DNA of 40,719 nucleotides, taken from the NCBI GenBank assembly GCA_040880125.1, contig JBBDJB010000016.1, forward strand, positions 1-40,719, in the 5' to 3' direction. Of this stretch, positions 8,756 to 16,865 are shown piece after piece. A program made the position numbers and the translations under genes. A model generated the notes under the pieces. The model was given only the letters and a program-made list of their open reading frames with translations. It ran no database searches and had not been told where the DNA came from. The DNA comes from JBBDJB01 sp040880125 (lineage in GTDB: Bacteria; Planctomycetota; Planctomycetia; Pirellulales; JBBDJB01). Positions within the stretch are counted from its first letter, which is position 1. Every line of letters starts with the position of its first letter.

Positions 8756-10081
8756 TCAGATGACCTTCGTCTCGCCGGGGACCGGCACCGGGTAGAAGCC
8801 GTTGTCGTCCGGCAGCACCGGCGCGGTGGCGTCGAAGGCGTACTTCTCCGGAGCCAGACTGATCTCGGAGTTGATGGCATCGTCCCAGGAAATCTCCTGG
8901 CCCGAGTAGGTCGCCATGCGACCGAGAATCGACGTCATGGTGCTGGTGGCGCCGTACTCCGCTTCGTTGAGCGGCGTACCGTTGCGGATGCTGGCAAACA
9001 GGTCGTCGTGCTCAACCTGGTAGGGGTTCGGGCTTTGACCGCGGAACCGCCACGAGTCCTCGCCCTCGATCCGACCGCCGCTGATGTTGGCCGTCCCCTT
9101 GGTGCCGTGCGCGTGTTCGCTCACGCTGTTCCAGCAGCCGGGGATGTGCCGGCACTGGCTCATCATCTTCGAGCCGTCCTCGTAGGTGAACTCGACAAAG
9201 TGATGATCGAAGATCTCGCCGTACTCTTTGCCGGTGCGAACTTCGCGGCCGCCCATGCCGTTGGCGCTGACCGGCGGTCCGCCCTTGAGCCAGTTACTGA
9301 CGTCGAGATTGTGGATGTGCTGCTCGCAGATGTGGTCGCCGCACAGCCAGTTGAAGTAGTACCAGTTACGCATCTGGTATTCCATCTCGGTCTGATCGGG
9401 CTTGCGTGGACGCACCCAGACGCCGGCGCCGTTCCAGTAGACGCGCGTCAACAGGATGTCGCCAATCGCGCCATTCTGCAGGCGGTCGATCGTTTCGATG
9501 TACGCCTGCTGATGATGACGCTGCAAACCGACGCCCACGCCAAGATTCTTCTGCTTGGCTTCCTTCGCGGTGGCGAGAACCTGGCGAACGCCCGGCGCAT
9601 CGACCGCGACTGGCTTCTCCATGAAGACGTGCTTGTTCGCCTTGACGGCGGCATCGAAGTGAATCGGCCGGAAGCCTGGCGGCGTGGCCAGGATGACCAG
9701 ATCGATGCCCGAGTCGATCGCCTTCTGGTAGGCGTCGAAGCCCGAGAAGCGTCGTTCCTCCGGCACGTCGATGCGATCGGCCATTCGCCGGTTTTCTTTC
9801 AGCCGGTTGTAGCAGCTCTCGACCTGGTCCTGGAAGGCGTCGGCCATGGCGACGAGCTTGACGTCGCCCTCGGTGCTCAGTGCCTGGCTGGCGGCGCCGG
9901 TTCCGCGGCCGCCGCAGCCGACGAGCGCCACCTTAATCTCTGCGCTGCCCTGAGCATGCGCCGAGCGGGCAATGCTCAGGCTGCTGGCGAACGTACCGCC
10001 GGCGACCAATGCGGACGACGTCTTGATGAACTGTCTACGAGAAGGATCCTCCGCCTGGCGACTCTTCGAGTTTTTTGACAT
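8756..10081 (-). CDS. Tat-exported Gfo/Idh/MocA family oxidoreductase
   Basis: 441 residues. A twin-arginine signal (DPSRRQFIKTSSALVAGG, Arg15-Arg16) precedes a Rossmann domain with the dinucleotide-binding loop VALVGCGGRGTG from about residue 51. The EKPVAVD motif near residue 155, which carries the catalytic-type lysine of the family, and the C-terminal alpha/beta substrate domain follow (WLCGDHICEQHIHNLDVSNW, EDSWRF). Family members oxidise or reduce sugars and cyclitols with NAD(P); secreted Tat versions are numerous in planctomycetes and presumably carry tightly bound cofactor. ATG 10081 was chosen because GGAGG stands about 10 nt upstream and the Tat motif is close to the start. Divergent from apbE; a terminator follows. 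Substrate unknown. Confidence 0.93.
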   Translation of the reverse strand: MSKNSKSRQAEDPSRRQFIKTSSALVAGGTFASSLSIARSAHAQGSAEIKVALVGCGGRGTGAASQALSTEGDVKLVAMADAFQDQVESCYNRLKENRRMADRIDVPEERRFSGFDAYQKAIDSGIDLVILATPPGFRPIHFDAAVKANKHVFMEKPVAVDAPGVRQVLATAKEAKQKNLGVGVGLQRHHQQAYIETIDRLQNGAIGDILLTRVYWNGAGVWVRPRKPDQTEMEYQMRNWYYFNWLCGDHICEQHIHNLDVSNWLKGGPPVSANGMGGREVRTGKEYGEIFDHHFVEFTYEDGSKMMSQCRHIPGCWNSVSEHAHGTKGTANISGGRIEGEDSWRFRGQSPNPYQVEHDDLFASIRNGTPLNEAEYGATSTMTSILGRMATYSGQEISWDDAINSEISLAPEKYAFDATAPVLPDDNGFYPVPVPGETKVI

Positions 10082-10221
10082 GGAAGAACGTCCTCCGTTG
10101 GTAAAATCGGTGGGAAGGTGGTTTGCTGGTGTTGGCGCCGCCAGTGTTGCCGCGTCGGTGCTGAGGGCCGCCGGATAGGCGATACTGCCCCGCCGCAGTG
10201 CCTGCCGCCGATCAATCCGTC

Positions 10222-10251
10222 GATACGCCAAGTGTTGATATGCCAAGCGTC
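10222..10251 (+). repeat. Tandem 15-bp direct repeat upstream of apbE
   Basis: GATACGCCAAGTGTT (10222-10236) is followed directly by GATATGCCAAGCGTC (10237-10251), 12 of 15 positions identical. It ends 33 nt before the chosen apbE start, in the divergent region shared with the Gfo/Idh/MocA gene, so it could be a regulator binding site. Strand slippage would explain its origin equally well. Confidence 0.5.
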
Positions 10252-10284
10252 AAAATACACGACGACAGAAACAATGGGAGCGAC

Positions 10285-11328
10285 ATGATTGGCCGGATCC
10301 GAGCGGTTGTTGTCGGCTGGGTGATCCTTGCTTCCGCGGCCCACGCCGCGGAACCGACCCGGTTCGAATTGACCGAACCGCACATGGGCGTCCCATTCAA
10401 GCTCGTATTCTACGCGGGCGAACGGGGCCATGCAAACAAGGCGGCCAGGGCCGCTTTCGACCGCATCGAGCAGCTCAACAGCCGCCTGAGCGACTACGAC
10501 CCCCAGAGCGAATTAACCGAGCTATCCCGCACCGCGGGCAGCGGAAAGACAGTGGCCCTGAGCGACGACCTGTGGACGGTGCTCGCGGCAGCCCAGCGGC
10601 TCGCGGAACAGTCCGAGGGGGCATTCGACGTCACGGTGGGGCCGTACGTGCGGCTGTGGCGCCGGGCACGCCGGACCGGCGAGATGCCCCGAGCGGAGTA
10701 TCTCCGCAGTGCGGCCGAAGCGGTCGGCTACGGCCACTTGAAGCTCGATCCGGAGTCGCATACCGCACGGCTCACGCAGCAGGAGATGCGGCTCGACCTG
10801 GGAGGCATCGCCAAGGGTTACGCCGCCGACGAAGCGCTGGCCGTGTTGCGCGAGCACGGCATAGAAAGCGCACTGGTCGACGCCAGCGGTGACATCGCTG
10901 CCGGCGATCCTCCGCCCGGCCGCGCCGGCTGGCGGATCGGTATTGCCCCGCTGGAACAAGACGCGGCTCCGAGCCGCTACCTGGAACTGGCGAACATGGC
11001 GGTGGCTACCTCCGGCGACACCTGGCAGTACGTCGAGATCGACCGGAAGCGGTACTCGCACATCGTCGATCCAAAGTCTGGCTTAGGGCTGACGCGGCGG
11101 AGCAGCGTAACGATCATCGCTCCGGATGGCATGACGGCAGACAGCCTGGCCTCGGCCGTCAGCGTGCTGGGGCCCGAGCGTGGCATTGCGCTGGTAGAAG
11201 CCACCGAACGCGCCGAAGCACTCCTGCACTGGCGGGAGGACGACGAACTGCGAACCGCGCAGTCGAGCGGCTTTGATGCCTACCTGTCCGGCAAGACTCC
11301 GGCGGACGCCGCTTCGCCACAGCAGTAG
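10285..11328 (+). CDS. apbE: FAD:protein FMN transferase, exported
   Basis: 347 residues. A signal peptide (IRAVVVGWVILASAAHAAEP) places the enzyme outside the cytoplasm. ApbE enzymes move FMN from FAD to a Thr in acceptor flavoproteins, using magnesium. Seen here: the MGVPFKLVFYA entry strand, RLSDYDPQSELTEL, the LDLGGIAKGYAAD block, a VDASGDIAAGD segment where many homologues have GGD, SGDTWQY, HIVDPKSG and the Mg-site region TADSLASAVSVLG. ATG 10285 follows GGGAG by 4 nt; the open frame extends 29 codons upstream without coding character. No obvious acceptor (NqrC/RnfG-like) is encoded in this window, so the partner is elsewhere. Single gene, convergent with the enolase-family gene. Confidence 0.92.
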   Translation: MIGRIRAVVVGWVILASAAHAAEPTRFELTEPHMGVPFKLVFYAGERGHANKAARAAFDRIEQLNSRLSDYDPQSELTELSRTAGSGKTVALSDDLWTVLAAAQRLAEQSEGAFDVTVGPYVRLWRRARRTGEMPRAEYLRSAAEAVGYGHLKLDPESHTARLTQQEMRLDLGGIAKGYAADEALAVLREHGIESALVDASGDIAAGDPPPGRAGWRIGIAPLEQDAAPSRYLELANMAVATSGDTWQYVEIDRKRYSHIVDPKSGLGLTRRSSVTIIAPDGMTADSLASAVSVLGPERGIALVEATERAEALLHWREDDELRTAQSSGFDAYLSGKTPADAASPQQ

Positions 11329-11340
11329 AACGTCTTGGTG

Positions 11341-11362
11341 GCACAGACATTCTTGTCTGTGC
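11341..11362. terminator. 9-bp hairpin after apbE
   Basis: GCACAGACA (11341-11349) pairs perfectly with TGTCTGTGC (11354-11362) around TTCT, 12 nt after the apbE stop codon. There is no T-tract. It is followed at 11379 by a CCCTCTCCC palindrome, so the convergent junction carries two stacked hairpins that could end transcription from both sides. Confidence 0.5.
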
Positions 11363-11378
11363 AAAGCCGTCTCCCCGG

Positions 11379-11399
11379 CCCTCTCCCAGAGGGAGAGGG
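11379..11399. repeat. CCCTCTCCC palindrome (REP-like)
   Basis: CCCTCTCCC and GGGAGAGGG separated by AGA. The surrounding 30 nt (11370-11399) are identical to 27685-27714. It lies between convergent genes. Confidence 0.7.
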
Positions 11400-11454
11400 T
11401 GAAGGCGCGGTGACACGCGTTACGCACATGACACTCGCTAAGTACAACATGTTG

Positions 11455-12675
11455 CTACGCGCGCAAGTCGAAATCGGGCCGAATCGAATCGGCGAACCGA
11501 TCGCGGTTGATCTCCAAGCCGAAGCCGGGGCGCTCCGGCACGTCGGCACTGCCGTCGCGGATGGTGTAGCCTTCGCCGGTCAAGACGTCGGTCGAGAGCG
11601 GATCGTGTTCGGCACGGTAGAAGTTGTCGATGGCCCCGCCGACGTGCAACTGCATGTAAAAGCCCAGCAGCGATCCCCAGTTGTGCGGGGCGACCTGAAT
11701 CCCCTGCGGTCGGCCCATGGCCGCTTCCTCAAGGATGCCCTCGATGCCGAATCGCTTCATGTCACCTTGCAGGACGTCGACGGCCTTGGCGGCCACCAGG
11801 GGCTCGAACACGTCCAGTCGCCCCTGTGTCTCTCCGTCGGCCAGTAGCGTCTTCCAGCCATTGGCCGCCATATATTCCTTCAGCTCGAGGCACGGCTCGA
11901 CCTCTTCGGGAAAGAGTTCCTCGACGAAGGCGATGTTCATCGGGCCGATCTGGTCCATCAGGCGCTTTGCGCCGGCCAGGTCGTAGCCGTTGTTGGCATC
12001 CACGGCCAACTGCACGTCGTCTCCGCCGTGCGCTCGGCAGACGCGCACGACCTCGACATCGCGGCGGTCGCCTTCTTCCCGCGGCATCCACTTTGCACCG
12101 CGGCCGATCTTGATTTTGAACACCCGATGTCCGGCGGCCAGGCCCATATCGATCTCTTCGCGAAAGCGGTCTTGCCAGCGATCGGCGTACTGCGGCAGCA
12201 GATCGGCAAAATAGACCGATCCGTCATAGACCGGAATTCGCCGACCATTCTCGCCGCCGAGTAACCGGTAAACGGGTTGGTTGAGCAGCTTGCCCGCCAG
12301 GTCCCACAGCGGCATGGTGCCTTCGCCGAGCGGCCCGGTCATGCGACGGGCGTCCGGCTGGAACAGTTCGGCGATCGATGCACCCAACAATTTTTCTGCG
12401 TCGTTTCTTCGGGCGTTGCACGCCCCGATCCCTTGCGCACCCTCGTTGGTGAACAGCCGCAACATGCGGTCGCCGCCAGTGTCGCCGTGCACGTCCAGCC
12501 GCGAGTTTTTTCCGGCCACCTTCGACCGCTGGGTGGTGAGGTGGAAACCGACGACACGGTTGATCTTTACGTCGGCGGGAAGCTCGTCCGCCCAGCCACG
12601 CGCGGGCCAATGGAGTGAGGTCGCGGCGGCCGCCGCGATGCCCGACGCAGTGGCGAGGAATTCTCGACGTTGCAT
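11455..12675 (-). CDS. Tat-exported enolase-superfamily protein (mandelate racemase/muconate lactonizing type)
   Basis: 406 residues. A twin-arginine signal (MQRREFLATASGIAAAAA) opens the protein. The enolase-superfamily fold is shown by an N-terminal capping domain and a barrel domain with KIKIG (about residue 186), metal ligands in VDANNGY, FVEELFPEE and LADGETQ, and a late His in VAPHNWG. Such enzymes abstract a proton alpha to a carboxylate; members act as racemases, dehydratases or cycloisomerases on sugar acids. The exact substrate cannot be read from sequence. ATG 12675 was chosen over an upstream frame start because TTGGAG is properly spaced and the Tat motif is then at residues 2-4. 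Export of an enolase-superfamily enzyme is unusual outside planctomycetes. Divergent from the TlpA-like gene. Confidence 0.88.
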   Translation of the reverse strand: MQRREFLATASGIAAAAATSLHWPARGWADELPADVKINRVVGFHLTTQRSKVAGKNSRLDVHGDTGGDRMLRLFTNEGAQGIGACNARRNDAEKLLGASIAELFQPDARRMTGPLGEGTMPLWDLAGKLLNQPVYRLLGGENGRRIPVYDGSVYFADLLPQYADRWQDRFREEIDMGLAAGHRVFKIKIGRGAKWMPREEGDRRDVEVVRVCRAHGGDDVQLAVDANNGYDLAGAKRLMDQIGPMNIAFVEELFPEEVEPCLELKEYMAANGWKTLLADGETQGRLDVFEPLVAAKAVDVLQGDMKRFGIEGILEEAAMGRPQGIQVAPHNWGSLLGFYMQLHVGGAIDNFYRAEHDPLSTDVLTGEGYTIRDGSADVPERPGFGLEINRDRFADSIRPDFDLRA

Positions 12676-12921
12676 GATGAAACTCCAATGGGGAGAGGCC
12701 AATGGGAATATGCTGGTCGCGCCCGAAGCAACTCCAGTAAAGCAGCCCTGTACCTGATTGCAAGCGGATTCAATCTCGCATGCTGGCGGCCGCGTTAATG
12801 CAAGTTCCTCCCGTCGTTACGTAAGTTGTGCCGAGGCTGGCCTTCGGAGAAGATACAGTGGGATTGCGAGATCGCAACAGCGGGCAGCGCGTCACGAACA
12901 GATATCTAGGGGCATTGATCG

Positions 12922-13422
12922 ATGGGCATTCCGGCCGAGTTGGGAAATAGAGTGGCTTGCTGGCTGGCGGCCACGGTGATGCTCGTGCTGACCGGCGGAT
13001 GCGGTGCAAAGACGGTCGAGCGGATGCCGCCGTTGGAGGTGGCCGGCTGGGTCGACGGGAACGCGCCCGAGGCGTCCGATCTGCAGGGCCGCGTGTTGGT
13101 GATCGACTGCTGGGCGTCGTGGTGCGAGCCGTGTCGCCCGGCGGTTTCGGACCTGCTCCAGATTCACGCCAAGTATGCTGAGCAGGGCGTGCAGTTTCTG
13201 GGGCTGACGCCCGAGTCGGCCGGCGAAATCGAACGAGTGCTGGGCTTCGTCTACGAGATGGAGCTACCCTGGCCCAACGCCTATGGAGCCAAGGAGACGA
13301 TACGCCGCCTGGGCGTGTCCGGCTATCCCAAGGTGGTCGTCGTCGATCGACAAGGTCGCATCGCCTGGCGCGGACCGAGCGACCTGGTCGAAGTCGCCAT
13401 CCGCGAGGCGCTCAAAAAATAG
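12922..13422 (+). CDS. TlpA-like thioredoxin-fold protein, probable lipoprotein
   Basis: 166 residues. The N-terminal hydrophobic segment ends in LTGGC (Cys27), a plausible lipobox, so the protein is probably membrane-anchored and periplasmic. The thioredoxin fold has active site WASWCEPCRPA (Cys68, Cys71) and the cis-proline loop SGYPKVVVVD, as in TlpA/ResA/AhpC-TSA-like thiol:disulfide oxidoreductases. These reduce disulfides, often in cytochrome c maturation; that target is inference here. ATG 12922 is preceded by AGGGGC about 8 nt upstream. Length is normal for the family. The gene stands alone and converges on the transglutaminase-like gene with only 25 bp between stops. Confidence 0.9.
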   Translation: MGIPAELGNRVACWLAATVMLVLTGGCGAKTVERMPPLEVAGWVDGNAPEASDLQGRVLVIDCWASWCEPCRPAVSDLLQIHAKYAEQGVQFLGLTPESAGEIERVLGFVYEMELPWPNAYGAKETIRRLGVSGYPKVVVVDRQGRIAWRGPSDLVEVAIREALKK

Positions 13423-13447
13423 TCGCGTTTTGCGGTGTGGGAACCGC

Positions 13448-14470
13448 TTACAGCAACTCCCGAATCCACTTCACGCTCGGCTTTCCGCCGCCCGGTACGG
13501 GCGTGCCCCGCAGAAACTCCGACACGTATCGCAGCCGCTCGTTGGGCTTCTCGGGAACCTCGAAATTGTCGCCCTTTTGCAGGATGGGCCGCGTCTCGGG
13601 CATCGCGCCGAAGGCCCGATCGCCCGCCGCCTGGCAAGGAAACCACGTGCCCTGGCCCTGTTCGTTCACCAGATAGAACTCCGGATAACAGTGACCGGGG
13701 ACCCAAACCGTGCGGGCGGGGATACCATTCGCCCGACACATGGCGATGAACAGCGAACTGAGCTCTTCGCAGTCGCCTTCGCCGTCGCGCAGCGCCCGGC
13801 GCGCCCCCTTCAGAGGACCGTTGGTGTATTTGACGTTTTCGCGAACGTAATCGTAAATCGCCTCAACCTGGCCCCAGGCGTCGTCCTTGGTGGCTGCGAC
13901 TTCACGTGCCAAGCGGCGGATCCGCGAGTCGCGGCTTTCTATATAGGGGCTCGGGCCGAGGTAGATGTTCATCTCGCGGTCGAGCGACTCGGGAATCCGC
14001 AATTGCGAAGTCTCAGCCGGAGGCAGCACCTCACGGCGGGTGATCTCCAGCGTAATCGCCGCCCTGGCTTCTTGGCCGGATCGCAGCAGCGGAATCTCGA
14101 CGATCATTTGCTTCACCGCACCGTCCAACACGCGGTACTGGACGCGGCGGACCTGCGGCGTAATGTCCTCTTCGACGACGCGCACCGTCTGCTCCGGCCA
14201 ATCCTGCGGAACCGGCAGCGTTGCATAAAGCCCGCGGCAGGCACCGGACTCGGCGGTGACTTCCACACCGATGCGGTACCGCGAGATATCTTCCTTGCCC
14301 AACCGGAGATCGCCCTGGTCGTCGTCGAGCTTGAACTGCCCCCAGGCGGTACCGGAGGTGCAGACCATCGCCATCAGCGCCAGGCCAAGGAAAGTATGAA
14401 TCAGCCTGGCGAACCTACTGCGGCGGAAGCCGGTTCGTTTCGACAGCCTTTCAAGAAGCTTGCTGTGCAC
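13448..14470 (-). CDS. Exported transglutaminase-like protein
   Basis: 340 residues from a GTG start (AGAGG about 6 nt upstream). A basic N-region (KRTGFRRSRF) precedes a hydrophobic core and a cleavage region around TAWGQ, so export is likely. The transglutaminase core contains the Cys in GEGDCEELSSLF (about residue 234) and the His in PGHCYPEFYL (about 260), with acidic residues further on; the middle region before it is beta-rich. Such domains act as peptidases or amidases as often as cross-linkers, and the substrate is unknown. The frame of a short overlapping ORF across the start looks non-coding. The gene is preceded by a 440-bp stretch full of hairpins, and convergent with the TlpA-like gene. 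Confidence 0.85.
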   Translation of the reverse strand: MHSKLLERLSKRTGFRRSRFARLIHTFLGLALMAMVCTSGTAWGQFKLDDDQGDLRLGKEDISRYRIGVEVTAESGACRGLYATLPVPQDWPEQTVRVVEEDITPQVRRVQYRVLDGAVKQMIVEIPLLRSGQEARAAITLEITRREVLPPAETSQLRIPESLDREMNIYLGPSPYIESRDSRIRRLAREVAATKDDAWGQVEAIYDYVRENVKYTNGPLKGARRALRDGEGDCEELSSLFIAMCRANGIPARTVWVPGHCYPEFYLVNEQGQGTWFPCQAAGDRAFGAMPETRPILQKGDNFEVPEKPNERLRYVSEFLRGTPVPGGGKPSVKWIRELL

Positions 14471-14690
14471 GGCGCCCTCTTCGGGTTGCGAGAATCATGC
14501 TGGCGAGCGCGGCGGCGTCTCCGTCCAATGCGTAGAAACGCGGAATACGGCACGTCGCGGCAGTATCTCTAGCATAATCCACCGCGCCGGGGATTTCAGG
14601 CGGCGGAGGCATTTGAGGAGGGGTCGGCCGCAGAAAGGGCAACCGGCCCGTGGGAGCAAGCCGTACGGCCCACACAGTCCGGTACAATAC

Positions 14691-14849
14691 CGCCGCCGTC
14701 GTGCGGCGCGGCCGGATTGGCCGCGGCGGCGATTTCGAGAAAGGAGAACTGCCAACGCCGCCGGCCGTGTTCAGGATGGCACGGCCGGCGGGCGGACGGC
14801 AGTTCCTCTCCGGGAGGGCAATACGTAGTGTGCGGGCGCCGGCACCGGC
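14691..14849. other. Cluster of three GC-rich hairpins
   Basis: Within the 441-bp stretch 14471-14911. First: CGCCGCC (14691-14697) with GGCGGCG (14725-14731), enclosing GCGGCC/GGCCGC. Second: a long imperfect inverted repeat 14746-14805 whose inner arms GCCGGCCGTG and CACGGCCGGC are perfect and whose outer arms GAACTGCC and GGCAGTTC also match. Third: GCGCCGG/CCGGCGC near 14834-14849. The second probably terminates the small lipoprotein gene. TACAAT at 14683-14688 on the plus strand could be a -10 box for a structured RNA, but no -35 box fits. I see no supported gene in this stretch. Confidence 0.5.
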
Positions 14850-14911
14850 GCTAAGCTGCCCGAGTGCCAGTACGTCGGATGGCGAGCGAGCAGCGCGGGG
14901 GGCGATGACGG

Positions 14912-15100
14912 TTATTGCACGATCGGCCCTGGCACATAGGTCGGCGGGCCTTCCATAATTGGGCCGCCAATGACCGAGGGAGTCTCACACGGGTTGCACG
15001 CTGCACTTCGGAAAAGGCCGCCGCCGTTCCGCAAGTGGCCGCAACCGGTAGACCCAATCGCCAAGATCGCTACCGCCATCAAGATCAGTAGCTTCTTCAT
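14912..15100 (-). CDS. Small lipoprotein, 62 residues
   Basis: The sequence starts MKKLLILMAVAILAIG and reaches a lipobox STGC with the modifiable Cys at residue 20, a textbook type II signal peptide. The mature part is only about 43 residues, Gly/Pro/Cys-rich (RSAACNPCETPS, GPPTYVPGPIVQ), with two further cysteines three residues apart (CNPC). ATG 15100 follows a GGAGA ribosome site. Short Gly/Pro-rich lipoproteins of this kind are frequent in planctomycetes and have no known function. The inverted repeat at 14746-14805 probably terminates its transcript. Confidence 0.68.
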   Translation of the reverse strand: MKKLLILMAVAILAIGSTGCGHLRNGGGLFRSAACNPCETPSVIGGPIMEGPPTYVPGPIVQ

Positions 15101-15444
15101 GGTAAATGTCTCCGGGAAGGGGAAGCAGGTCGTTCACACGCCGGCGAACAGGTGGGTCGAACAACTCTACACCACAGGGCGCGATGTGCAAACGCAACGC
15201 GACGTTTTTTTGAAACGCCCAGCCACTCACCGGCGCTGAAAATATGCTACATTTTTACGCACGCGGAAAATCCTGCCGGACCGGCTTCCTCCATTCGTAG
15301 TGGAGACGACGGCAGGACTGCAGGAGAATTGAACCCAAAGCGACCTGCGCCGATAATGGCGCATGTGTCGGCGCGGTTCGCGCACAATCTGAGCGGCACC
15401 AGGATATTCACCACAACGGCGACCGGCGCGACCGGAGGTCCTTA
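15101..15444. other. Divergent intergenic stretch
   Basis: 344 bp between the minus-strand small lipoprotein and the plus-strand hydrolase. It must hold both promoters, though neither is clear. The notable structure is the hairpin at 15272-15316, which resembles one located after the hydrolase gene. Confidence 0.45.
15272..15316. other. Two-part hairpin upstream of the hydrolase gene
   Basis: Outer stem CCTGCCG (15272-15278) with CGGCAGG (15310-15316), inner stem CTCCA with TGGAG. The 3' arm contains GGAGACGACGGC, which recurs in the hairpin at 16532-16572 after the gene. Confidence 0.55.
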
Positions 15445-16467
15445 ATGATCAGCTACGCAATGTTGCTTTGCGCTGGGCGATTCCGTGCACGTGTCGCTAT
15501 CATCCGCACGTTGGCTTTGTTGCTAACGGCTTTCGTCGTGCTGGACACGAATCCCGCAACCGGGACGGAGTTGGCCCGCCGCGCGCAGGACCAGGTGTGG
15601 CTCGTCAGCACGCGCGACATGGCAGTAAATTGCGAGGCCGCCGAAAACCCGGACGCCTGGACGGTACATTACCTCGACGAGAACGGCAAATGGCTGCCGG
15701 GGGACGTACCCACTTTGCTGGCGTGGGACACGCACTTCGATCAGACGATCGTGTTCGTCCACGGCAACCGCATCGAGCGCGGGCAGGATCGCTACGAAGG
15801 GCTGACTACTTACCGCGCGCTGGTCCCGTCGGACGCCCCCCAACGCGTGCGGTTTATTATTTTCTCGTGGCCCTCCGGCCGTATCGGCGGAGCGCTGCGC
15901 GACTTTCGGGAGAAGGCGTGGCGCACCGTACCGGCCGCCTATCATCTGGCGTGGCTGGTGAGCCGCTTCGATCCGCAAGTGCAGCTCGACTTCGTCGGCT
16001 ATAGCTACGGCGCCCGCATCGTCACCGGCGCGCTGCACCTGGTCGGCGGCGGCAGCCTTAATTCCCACCAACTCGACGCCAGCCGCCCAGTCGATGCCAG
16101 GGTGGTGCTGATCGCCGCGGCATCGGACCGCGACTGGCTACTGCCCGGGGGGCTGCACGAGCGGGCTCCGTCGCAAATGAACCACTTGCTGCTGCTGACC
16201 AACTGTTGCGACCCGGCATTGAAGTGGTATCACCTTCTGGACCGCTGCGATAATCCGATCGCCCTGGGCCGCTGGGGTCTGCCGACCGGCGCGCTATTCG
16301 AGTCGGTCGCGCAGGTGGAATCTTGCGAGTGGGTGGGCCGCAATCACGATCTACATCTTTATTTGCAAAGCGACGCCCTGATGTCGCTCTCCTGGCAGGC
16401 GCTCACGCGGGACAGACCGGCTGAAGTTTCCCACGAAGTCCTCCGGCCGTTGGCCGTTCACCAGTAG
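15445..16467 (+). CDS. Exported alpha/beta hydrolase
   Basis: 340 residues. A hydrophobic N-terminal segment (IIRTLALLLTAFVVLDT) suggests export or membrane anchoring. The alpha/beta-hydrolase core shows the oxyanion strand IVFVHGNRIE near residue 103, the nucleophile elbow GYSYG near residue 186 (Ser), a candidate acid in AAASDRDW, and a candidate His in GRNHDLHLYL near the end, so a Ser-Asp/His triad is plausible. The general shape matches the DUF900-like hydrolase group. ATG 15445 is strongly supported by GGAGG 7 nt upstream. Substrate unknown: esterase, lipase or peptidase activity are all possible. A related hairpin lies on each side of the gene. Confidence 0.85.
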   Translation: MISYAMLLCAGRFRARVAIIRTLALLLTAFVVLDTNPATGTELARRAQDQVWLVSTRDMAVNCEAAENPDAWTVHYLDENGKWLPGDVPTLLAWDTHFDQTIVFVHGNRIERGQDRYEGLTTYRALVPSDAPQRVRFIIFSWPSGRIGGALRDFREKAWRTVPAAYHLAWLVSRFDPQVQLDFVGYSYGARIVTGALHLVGGGSLNSHQLDASRPVDARVVLIAAASDRDWLLPGGLHERAPSQMNHLLLLTNCCDPALKWYHLLDRCDNPIALGRWGLPTGALFESVAQVESCEWVGRNHDLHLYLQSDALMSLSWQALTRDRPAEVSHEVLRPLAVHQ

Positions 16468-16531
16468 TCGGCCCTCGATTCTATCACTTTCAAGCGGTCG
16501 CTACCGCGCCGATTGCGCGAGTGCGCAAGTA

Positions 16532-16572
16532 CCGGCCGCCATGCCTCGGTTTTGCGAGGAGACGACGGCCGG
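16532..16572. other. Two-part hairpin after the hydrolase gene
   Basis: Outer stem CCGGCCG (16532-16538) with CGGCCGG (16566-16572), inner stem CCTCG with CGAGG around GTTTTG. It shares GGAGACGACGGC with the hairpin at 15272-15316, and both stems have changed sequence while staying paired. It could terminate the hydrolase transcript. Confidence 0.55.
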
Positions 16573-16830
16573 CCAGTTCGCGTCACCAGGACGAGGTCAT
16601 TAGCCTGCGCCGCAGCAGCACTAGAGGGCGCTTCAGGTGAGAAAAAGCGGCGTGCAACTCCCGCATTGGAACCACGAACAACTGTGCCTCGTTCGATGGT
16701 AGCTGATCGGACTCAATGGACGCGCCAAGCCCGGCGACGAAAAATGCGATTCCCGCGAACGCAATGCCTCCGGAGACGGTCTCTTACGAAACAGCGTCGA
16801 ATCGGCGGCGGCTATGTTACAAAAATATGG

Positions 16831-16859
16831 TTGAATTTAGATACCGCGATCGGTACAAT
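16831..16859 (+). promoter_or_regulatory. Sigma-70-type promoter for ilvB
   Basis: TTGAAT (16831-16836), a 17-nt spacer and TACAAT (16854-16859). The -10 box has one mismatch and the -35 box two. Predicted start is near 16866, about 347 nt before the ilvB start codon. Confidence 0.5.
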
Positions 16860-16865
16860 TCCCCC

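Noticed and set aside
8651..10078. A 475-codon plus-strand frame opposite the Gfo/Idh/MocA gene
   Set aside because: Antisense to an intact gene and crosses its terminator hairpin; no domain seen.
14451..14687. A 78-codon minus-strand frame overlapping the start of the transglutaminase-like gene
   Set aside because: Pro/Arg/Ala-biased with no signal peptide or domain, and it overlaps a better-supported start.
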